Source: Onchidella celtica
Lineage: Eukaryota; Mollusca; Gastropoda; Systellommatophora; Onchidiidae
NCBI GenBank assembly: GCA_963931925.1
Contig: OZ007575.1
Span: 42,478,112-42,542,111, forward strand
DNA length: 64,000 nucleotides
Direction: 5' to 3'
A program made the translations under genes and the position numbers. Of the stretch, positions 55,906-64,000 are shown in pieces (position 1 is the first letter of the stretch; each line of letters begins with the position of its first letter). The notes beneath the pieces were generated by a model. The model saw nothing but the letters and a program-made list of their open reading frames with translations. It ran no database searches and was not told where the DNA came from.

Positions 55906-56601
55906 AACGACAATAACAACATCATTTCTGAATGAAATACAAAAAAAAATGTTTGGAAATCTCTTTCACGTAACCTAAGCAAACTCCTGTACGCGCGCAC
56001 ACTTCCCAAATAGAAAGTGCCTCTGAGAACATGTTTGGTTATGTTTTGAATACCAGCGTAATGGACTCTTTTATAGGACTCAGTAGAAAAGCGAAGGTGC
56101 AGAAGAAAAAGTGCTCATCTTCCACTATCAGCAAGTCTGATTTTGTTATAAACAAAAGAACCACTCGCCTTGCTGCATCTGTTCATTTCCGCGGCTTGTC
56201 AAAAGTTTATGTTTGATTTTCTTAAAGATCTGTGCGTCAATGAAAATCACATTTAGCGAAAAAATTTCGATTTTATGTGGGTTTTTTTTTTTTCGAGGTC
56301 CACTCAGTCAATGCCCATTTTACATTCGTATCTGAAAGTTTCAGTTCAAACAGATAACTGTACATTGCCTAAAATGGCTATTCTATAACATTATAATTGT
56401 TGCCAGGAAAATGGCTGCTTTCTCAGTAGTTCACATCATTTCACTAAAAAAATTCACTTCTCAAAAACATTTCGACATATATATTGATGTAACTTGGTAG
56501 GCTTCTCTTCTACTTAATTTTTTTGGTAATTTATTAAAGGGATTTTGAAGAAGAAGTCAGTCCCATTAAAAAAAAATTCGTTCCCCAAAAATACACATCA
56601 T
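55906..56601. other. Unassigned sequence
   Basis: No recognised gene. A 61-codon plus-strand frame at 56031-56216 has mixed composition but no domain I know. Confidence 0.4.
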
Positions 56602-56960
56602 TCTTTATTTGGAATAACAAGTTGGCCAGCTGACTAGGAGAATACACAAACGAGAGTTTTAAAAGTTGAATTTTGATCACTAATGTTAAATTGAGGCGTA
56701 GAACGAAATTTCCTGTTGTACTTTCAATTCATTAGAAGAAAGGTGTCTTTTTATTCTGGTCAAATGTCGGAACGCTTTCAACTCAGCTGTGGCTCAAAAT
56801 CAACGAAAGTATTAAAAAAAATAGCGAACTTCAAGACTTTTTAAAATATGCCCACCTACCTTACACATTTACGTCTTTCTGTGGGTAATATATTTTGTCG
56901 AATTTATGGCTCAGCCGTTAAAAAGCCTTTCATAATTACATTGGAGGCCTTACTTCCTTT
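56602..56960 (-). mobile_element. Non-autonomous repeat, family B, copy 3
   Basis: Reverse orientation: AATAACAAGTTGGCCAGCTG at the left, TTGTGGCTC-type block (CTCAGCTGTGGCTCAAAATC) in the middle, and ATTACATTGGAGGCCTTACT at the right. It carries the central segment also seen in copy 2, giving about 359 bp. Confidence 0.75.
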
Positions 56961-57762
56961 ACAATATGATGCATATTTTTGAAAATATAAATCGAAGGCA
57001 GGTTTCAATGGACGAAATAAGTGTTATGAAAAAAATGCAGTAGAAACGTTCTTGCCACATTCAAGAATAACAACATTGGCCAAACATTTTAAACACAATC
57101 CTTTATAAAATAAGAAATCTGTTGACATGCCAGTATTTGAGGTGAGCGACGCTATGAAGACACCAATATATCTGTCGCCTTTTCTCCCTCATTATCCATT
57201 CAACGTTTCAGTTCTATCACAACACCATATGAATAAACCCCAGTTCCGTTCAGTTCCCTCCCACTTCCCTACTGGCAGATCTTATCATCTACTGCAGAAT
57301 GTAAACACTTCACAAATGATGCTCCTCACGTTTGCTGAAGACGTATTATATAACGTCAAGATCAATGGGGTTAGGCTGCAGGAATGATGCAACATGTTTT
57401 ACGGCCAAAATGCAGTACAGCAATGGCGGGATCAATACAAGAAACAAATGAATACGCAAACTAATATCAACGGTAACACACAGAAGATCCTTCCAGTGAA
57501 GGTTTTGCAGGTGTTCCTGATACCCTGGTCTTTCAGAGACGCCAATTCAATACATGTCCAACATCTGACGTTATGCATGGGCGCGGTATCGTGTCCTACA
57601 ACAGTATTGATCATGCTGATATCTATCTGGGTACATGATTTTACAGATAAACGGACGTTATGTCAGCAAATCATATCAATGCATCAAAGCAGAGAATAGG
57701 AAAACATTCCATCCCCTCAGCAGCGTGTTCCCCTTCGTCTTCGGTCCGTTCCAATTATCCCT
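56961..57762. other. Unassigned sequence
   Basis: Plus-strand frames at 57127-57387 and 57394-57699 have mixed composition but no recognised domain. Not called as genes. Confidence 0.4.
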
Positions 57763-57902
57763 GTTCATCCATCCATCCATCCACACCTCGGTCCGCCCGT
57801 CTGTCCCTCCCTCCTTCCATCCATCCATCTTTCCGTCTATCCATCCGCCTGTCCGTCCCTCCATTCACTCATCCACTTATCATTCCATCCATCCATCCAT
57901 TT
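57763..57902. repeat. (ATCC)n/(CCGT)n microsatellite
   Basis: Imperfect CATC, CCGT and CCTC tetranucleotides, same type as 52996-53356. Confidence 0.9.
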
Positions 57903-60900
57903 TCACTCTCATTCTGAGCCTTCGAAGTTTCCCTTTTTTCCACCAAATTTACTTAATGGCCATTTTGACACTAGCAATGTAACGCTGACAAGCGCTTGGG
58001 CTGATAAGCTCTGCACATAATGTTTGCTCAGTAGCGTGGGGTCTATGCTCACTTTCACAGCAAAGGGCGTCAATATTATCCCAAGTTGGCGTGCTTCTGT
58101 GCATAAAGACCCTGGGGAATGCGTGTTAACTGATGCTCTTCTGATGGGCCTCAATGAGATCAGCCGTGAAGGGAGCGTTTGTTTTTTCTGACAAATGTCT
58201 GTGTCTGAGTACGTGTAAGTGTGTGGTCTACGTGCACGCAGGACATTATGTCCCGGTTGTACCACAGACGAACATAACACATTTTTTGAGGAAATATAAT
58301 AATAATATATACTTACGTTAGGTAGAATACAAGCTATAATAATGTTAAAAACAATAGGGGAGGACCTTCCATACACTTCGGTATCACTTCTAACGTAAAT
58401 TTTATTTTAGGCTAAAAGGGAACCCTAGGATTCAGGGGGAGATCAATATAAGATTTGGAATTGCATCTGAGACAGAGTCGTCCTTATCCTTGAGTTAAAG
58501 AAAAAGAAAAATTAATTAAAGTTGCGAATGATACATCTTATTTCAATATTAGCACGAAAATACACGGGAATCCAATTGGATTGTACGAAAAAAAAAAAAA
58601 AAGAGAAAAAAAAATGCAATAAAATGGGTCGGCCATGAGGGATGCTTTAGGGGGGAAAAAAATGACAGACGACTGGCCAATCTGGCATATCTAAGAGATA
58701 GACCAGGAAATGACTGAATAAAAAAAACAAAAACAAAACGAAAAACAATAACAGCATTCTCCAAACAAACAGAAAAAACGCATTGAGCGAAAATTAATGA
58801 AAAAGAAAATAGAGCGGAGATGATGGGGTAAAGGGGGTGGGCGAGGGCTCGGGATTGGGGGGGGGGGGGTAGGTCTTTATGATGGGTCAGTCAGAGTCAG
58901 GTGTTGATTTCCTTGGCTAAAAAAAACAAAACAAAACACCAAAAAACCGGACGTCCAGATCTGGGGAGAAATATGATTGGTTGAGAGCTCAGTGAGGCTG
59001 AAAGTGCGAGACGTGGTAAATCAGATTAGCAATCGCGCAAGTCTGGGGACTCCTACAAACTAAGGCTCGTTTCTTTTTTTTTTTTTGTCTGCGGTGGATA
59101 TTGTAGGGAAGTTACACCGCGGTGAAAGATGAACGACATTTGAACATGTGATGGCCCAAAGTGTTTACAGAACATAATTTAGTATATCTTATGAAAGGAA
59201 GGCTGATTCCTGTCTGTCTCTAAACCAGGCCCGTTTGGCGGATGGCCCGTTGGCGGCAATCGGGCCCATTGACGAATTTTGTCCTGTCTGGTTAACTTAA
59301 CAAGCCTACAGTATAGTTTCTGAACAAATCTAATGACTATCTTTTATTTTTGAGTTTTGAAAGACTATGTTGTTATTCCCTCCAAATAAATTTTATTTAT
59401 CCCGAAAAATAACGTTTTAATATTAATACCGAGTAGTTCACGATGGAACTGACATTAAAGTTTCATCTGTGGTCACTGATGAAAAAAAAAAAGGGCTGGA
59501 CAACATGGACTAAGAAATGTTTCGTAATTCTACTGTTGAGGATATCTCTAAGAGAGCCCAAAGAGGAAAGACTATTAAGCATAATCATGTGTCGTGGACA
59601 GAGACTGTTTGGTTCTTATGAAATTAGTCTTACTTTTCTTGCGCGTAGTAAACACAGTCATTGGTAGAGATATTGAAAGAGAACTAAATGGGAAGATCCC
59701 CATTGGCTCCGGAACTTAATTTGGGGATGGACTCTTGGATCATGCACCGGCATAACTGTTTTTATGTGTCATGTGTGTATCAATTGCCGTTAGATATATA
59801 TGTAATCAACAATGATGGGGGTATTTCAAGCTTAACATGTAAAATCGATTGGCAGGGACGATTATGCCTTCAGCTGGCTTAATTTTTTTTTTGTGAATTT
59901 GCCCTGAGGATTATCTTGGACAATGATGGAGTTCTTTGAAGACATCATCTCTGACATGGTGAGATGCTGACCTTCAGAAAGAATGAAATGCTGCAGAAGT
60001 ACGTACAATCGCCATTTTCTCAAACAAAGTTTATTGGCAGTTTGGTAAGTTCTTGCAGAATAACACGACTTGAGAAATGCCGCCTTCGAATAAGGAAGCG
60101 AAGAGAAATTTGCAACATTAATTTATAGATTCGTTCATAAATTTAAGTTCATTTGGTGGCCATTCTAGACCATAGTCGGCAATTTAGTAATTTCAGGTAG
60201 GAAATATAGTTTACTTTGTATTTTGATTAATACTTTAGAATAAATCTAACGATGAGGCGGTTTTTGTTTCATCCCATGAGCTATTCGCTGGCGCTTTGAG
60301 GGTTAAGTCACCAGAAATGACGTTAGATGGCGTTGTTTTTGCAATCTTCTCTCTTTCTCATTTTCTGAAAAGAAAAAAAATGTGCCTACTTCGATTGTTG
60401 GAACAGATGGGGGATGAGCCATTTTAAAATAAAGAGCCGACCACGAAAAATATGAAAGAATATTTATTTACGAATCATAAACACAGTAAATAAAAAAAGC
60501 TTATCTATAGCAATCGGAATGCATTAAGTCTTGTTTGTGATTAATATAATTAAGGGATTCTGGGGTAGACAATCTCCAGCAATATGTAAGTCGGTGTTGA
60601 CAATTTAATATAATTTTCCTACTGGCGCCCTTTCCGAATTACACGATCTACGTTTCTCCAATCCCCTGTTCAGCAATGCCAGTGGCAAGATTTGTTGGAA
60701 TACAATGGACACGTAAATGAAAATTTATATCCTGGATTCCCAAGGGTAAAGTCGCCATGTCCACCCATTCTTGTCAAAAGGGACATTGATTAGATGCTGG
60801 CCATTGCTGTTGGTAAGGTCCGGTCTTGGTGGTGACAAATACGCGTCCATCGGCGTATTCATTCCTTTGCTGGTGGCGATAATCATTTAATTTATCTTCA

Positions 60901-61470
60901 GACTTTGCCATTAAATTTATTCACTTTTACCCCTTCTTGCTCCGACTTTGCTTTCTGGTAATTTCTTCTTATCATCGGTTAAGTCAGGCACCGCGTCGTC
61001 TTCAGTCGCCTAAAAACATTCCACTTCCAGTGTCGTTTTGCCTTATTTCTGTGATAGTTTGTAACAGTCTTTATCTACAATTTTCTTGTGTCTGTCCAAT
61101 CCTCCTGTGACCCTGTACCTAGCCATACTACGACCCGCCTGCTGTCTGTATCCATTCATTTCTATTTACAATCAACGATATTGTTCTCTTTCATTGTATT
61201 AACACGATTATTTACGCTGTAATATCCTGTCTTCTCTCATTTTGCCCATTTTTCATGTAGTGCTCACGTACTTTTTTGACATTTCCTCAGCCAGTGCTGC
61301 GAGAGTCTGTATGAATATGATAGACTAAGATTCTTTTCATAATTTACCCTAACCGAGAATCGTGACGACCTGCTGCCGTTCCTCCAAATAGCCACATCAC
61401 TTAAAAAGCTCATCATTTTCTCAATAAAAAACAAACCAGACTAACAAGAACGTCGATATATAATAACGTT
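57903..61470. other. Largely unassigned sequence, possible host DNA
   Basis: About 3.5 kb with the lowest density of recognisable repeats in the window. A G run lies at 58856-58869 and A/T runs at 58589-58602 and 59070-59082. On the minus strand, TTTTTAG followed by an open, acidic-then-basic segment (about 61012 down to 60905, ending in TAA) looks like a possible terminal exon, but nothing corroborates it. Confidence 0.4.
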
Positions 61471-61479
61471 CTATCATTG

Positions 61480-64000
61480 TCAGGCCAGAGTTTTCTGCTA
61501 TTGTATGACAGTACACAATACAGCCTGCTACTGTCACCCCCACTGTCTTGTGGGTCATCTCGGGAGAGAGGAAGACTAGGGGAAGGTAACCCTGAATACA
61601 AATACCACACTGCCTTGTGTGTTGCTATGATAGCAAAGGCTATGGGAGTAAACCCAGACAGAAAATCAGGAGTGGAGACCCGAAGGTGGTTGTCAGGGAG
61701 AACTGCATCAAACTGGCTTCCAGCATCTCCTGCAGCCGGACTAGTTCCAAATGTATTGACCTGGTCTCTCCCTTGGGTTTAACTAGAATGGCAGAGAGAG
61801 GGGTGGTGCCTCTGGGCAAAGCACCATCTCTTAAAAATAGCCCAGGCAAGGCAGCAAAACGAGGAGGCGTTTGCTCGGGCTTGGCAAGCGTCTGTCTCTC
61901 CTCTATAAGCCCACCCATTTCCGATTTGGAGAGGACACTCCAGCCATCCGTTACGGATGGGCACAACACGGGAGGTGGCAGTTACCGGTGATAAGCTCAA
62001 TCCATTTGGCGTACGGATGAGCGCCAGGGGTCCCCTCTGTCGGTGGGAGCGGCTTTTCAGCTGCATTGATCAACTACCGCCCGCCGTAACCTGGGCAGCC
62101 CCCAGGCAGTTGGGTGTTGTTCCGCCACGTCAGCCTGCTTCATAAGGTGGTTGGAGCTAGACCAAAAGTCAAAAAGCTGACGTAAAGTGTGCACCTGGCA
62201 AAAACAGAAAAATACTAAAACTTGGTACCTGGAACGTCAGAACAATGCGCCCAGGCTTGCAACAGCAAGATCTCACTAATATTGACTCCATCAGGAAATC
62301 CCAAATTATTGATCGAGAACTTCAGCTACTAAACATCGACATCGCTGCCCTTCAAGAAACTCGACTTCCCGACTCCGGGTCAGTCAAAGAAGAAAACTAC
62401 ACCTTCTTCTGGCAGGGCCTTAGCAGCGAACAGCCGAGAATCCACGGCGTGGGCTTCGCCGTAAAAAACTCCCTTATCAATTCGATCGCAACTCCAATTG
62501 GAGTGTCAGAACGCATCATGACACTCAGACTGAACACCCGGTCTGGTTTTACCAACATTATCTGTGTCTATGCCCCAACACTTACCTCCTCTGACGAAAC
62601 CAAAGACATTTTCTACGAGGCATTGCAGAGGACTCTCCACAACATCCCTCTCACCGAAGGCCTGCTAATTCTGGGTGACTTTAACGCTCGAGTGGGAGCA
62701 GATCACTCCGCATGGCCAAAGTGCATTGGGCACTTCGGCATTGGCAACATCAACGAAAACGGGCAGCGCCTTCTGGAGCTATGCTCCGTAAACTCATTAT
62801 GTGTTACAAACACGTACTTTGACCTTAAGAGATGCCAAAGAACATCATGGCGCCATCCCAGGTCTGGCCATTGGCATCAATTAGATCTTATTCTCTCAAG
62901 GAGGAAGAGTTTGGGCTGTATAAAAATAACTCGTTCCCTCCACAGTGCTGACTGTGACACCGACCATGCACTGGTAGTCAGCAAAATCAAAATTTCGGCC
63001 AAGAAAATATACAGATCAAAAGCCCCTTCAATCCCTAAGATCAATGTAACAGCAATCAGAGATGAATCAAATAGAAAGTCATTTGAAAAGTTATTTGCTG
63101 AAAGCATGGATAATGTCACCCAATGTGACTCGGTAGATGAAACATGGAACACTCTCAGTTCAAAAATTCATGACTGTGCCATCAAGTCTTTTGGACAGCA
63201 TAAAGTTTCAAACAACGACTGGGTAGCCCAGAACAGCGAAATTCTCCTACCTCTCATTGAGCAAAAGAAATCTGCTTTCAATGAGTATAACAAAAATTGC
63301 AATCAGAGTACAAAAACTTGTTTGAAAAATGCAAAAGCTAAACTTCAGCTGGAGGTAAGACGTTGCGCCAACAAATACTGGACAGACTTGTGTAACAGCA
63401 TACAAGAGGCAAATGAAAAGGGAGATATGAAAACCGCCTTTAGTCAGATGAAAGTAGCCCTTGGGCCAATCATCACCAAAAGCGCCCCACTTAAGTCTGT
63501 AAATGGTGAACCCATCACAGATAAAAATGAACAACTGAATAGGTGGGTAGAGCATTACTCTCTGTTGTATTCAACTGAGAAAAATATTCCACCAGATTTT
63601 GAGGAACACCTCCAAAAACTGCCAATAATGGCCGAACTTGACGCTGAACCTTCCTTAGTCGAGCTTTCCAATGCAATCGACCACCTGTCTGCTGGAAAAG
63701 CCACAGGAAGTGACAACATTCCTGCAGAGGTATTAAAAGACCTAAAAGGCCCACTATTACCACACCTGTATAATCTGTTACTGCAGTGTTGGAAAGAAGG
63801 CGTGATACCACATGATATGAGAGACGCCAAAATTGTCACACTTTACAAGAACAAAGGAGACAAAGGCGACTGCAACAACTATCGAGGCATATCCCTCCTC
63901 AGCATTACTGGAAAGGCTTTTGCTCGCGTCATCCTCTGCCGCCTTCAACAACTGGCGGAAAAAGTCTTACCAGAAACACAATGTGGCTTTCGAAGCAAAC
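61480..64000 (+). mobile_element. RTE-type LINE, 5' part
   Basis: A GC-richer leader (about 61480-62160) precedes a long endonuclease-RT frame that continues past the window end. The leader holds short frames at 61617-61991 and 61957-62145. The latter is in phase with the endonuclease frame, separated from it by two stops (62143-62145 and 62158-62160). The 5' boundary is not defined. The 39540-39788 fragment is the C-terminal end of an RTE-type element, but whether it is the same family cannot be tested here because this copy's C-terminus is outside. Confidence 0.83.
62161..64000 (+). CDS. RTE-type LINE endonuclease-reverse transcriptase, 3' truncated by window
   Basis: The frame follows the stop at 62158-62160 and I see no stop to base 64000 (about 613 codons). 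The APE endonuclease has GTWNVRT (62224-), LQETR, VYAPT, GDFNARVG (the D-x-N pair), SWRHPRSG, LDLIL and TDHALV. A Lys-rich linker (about 62990-63440) follows. RT begins with LSAGKATGSDNIPAEVLKDL, then VTLYKNKGDKGDCNNYRGIS and LLSITGKAFARVIL. The catalytic RT box is beyond the window. The first Met (62245) lies after the first endonuclease motif, so the real start is upstream, non-AUG, or lost. Apparently intact, hence probably young. Confidence 0.92.

Overview
The window is eukaryotic, AT-rich and repeat-dense. I found no complete host gene, rRNA, CRISPR array or operon-like structure. The element mix is a Gmr1-like Ty3 element, L2, Rex1-like and RTE-type LINEs, a tRNA-derived SINE, a mariner, many short TIR elements, and abundant (GATA), (ATCC), (CAA) and (ACC) simple repeats. 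This mix suggests a lophotrochozoan animal, most likely a mollusc (gastropod). That assignment is an inference from repeat types, not from a marker gene.

Layout. 1-5126 (-): a Ty3/Metaviridae element with a tRNA-Pro-type primer binding site, a SCAN-like gag, a protease, and integrase placed BEFORE reverse transcriptase. It is interrupted by a 631-bp inverted copy of its own integrase. 6637-9898: a cluster of short TIR elements (families G, A, B, C, D). 10.3-15.6 kb: a Rex1/Babar-like LINE (+) whose (TCTTA)n tail was split by a nearly intact L2-like LINE (-). 18.3-20.4 kb: a dead mariner (D34D) split by a SINE with a 14-bp TSD, then a second full-length SINE with an 11-bp TSD. 20.4-30 kb: mostly unassigned sequence with local duplications and microsatellites. 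30.6-32.1 kb: a family A element split by a 1.19-kb solo LTR with a perfect 5-bp TSD. 34.3-40 kb: LINE tail fragments and a 113-bp minisatellite. 40.1-45.6 kb: the densest nest, with C and E elements side by side, a 27-bp minisatellite open on both strands, two more Rex1-like LINE 3' ends carrying piggyBac-like, TA-flanked and family D insertions (one D holding an RNase H fragment), and a TIR element carrying a THAP-domain fragment. 45.8-58 kb: long microsatellites, a hAT-like MITE, further A, B, C and E copies, and an L2 fragment. 61.5-64 kb (+): an RTE-type LINE with an open endonuclease-RT frame that runs off the window.

How the parts relate. The sequence records successive insertion events. 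Each of the four Rex1-like LINE 3' regions contains at least one later insertion, and the SINE and solo-LTR junctions can be read exactly. Family letters A-H are labels used only in this report; copies were matched by eye. Boundaries are base-exact only where a TSD or a terminal inverted repeat defines them.
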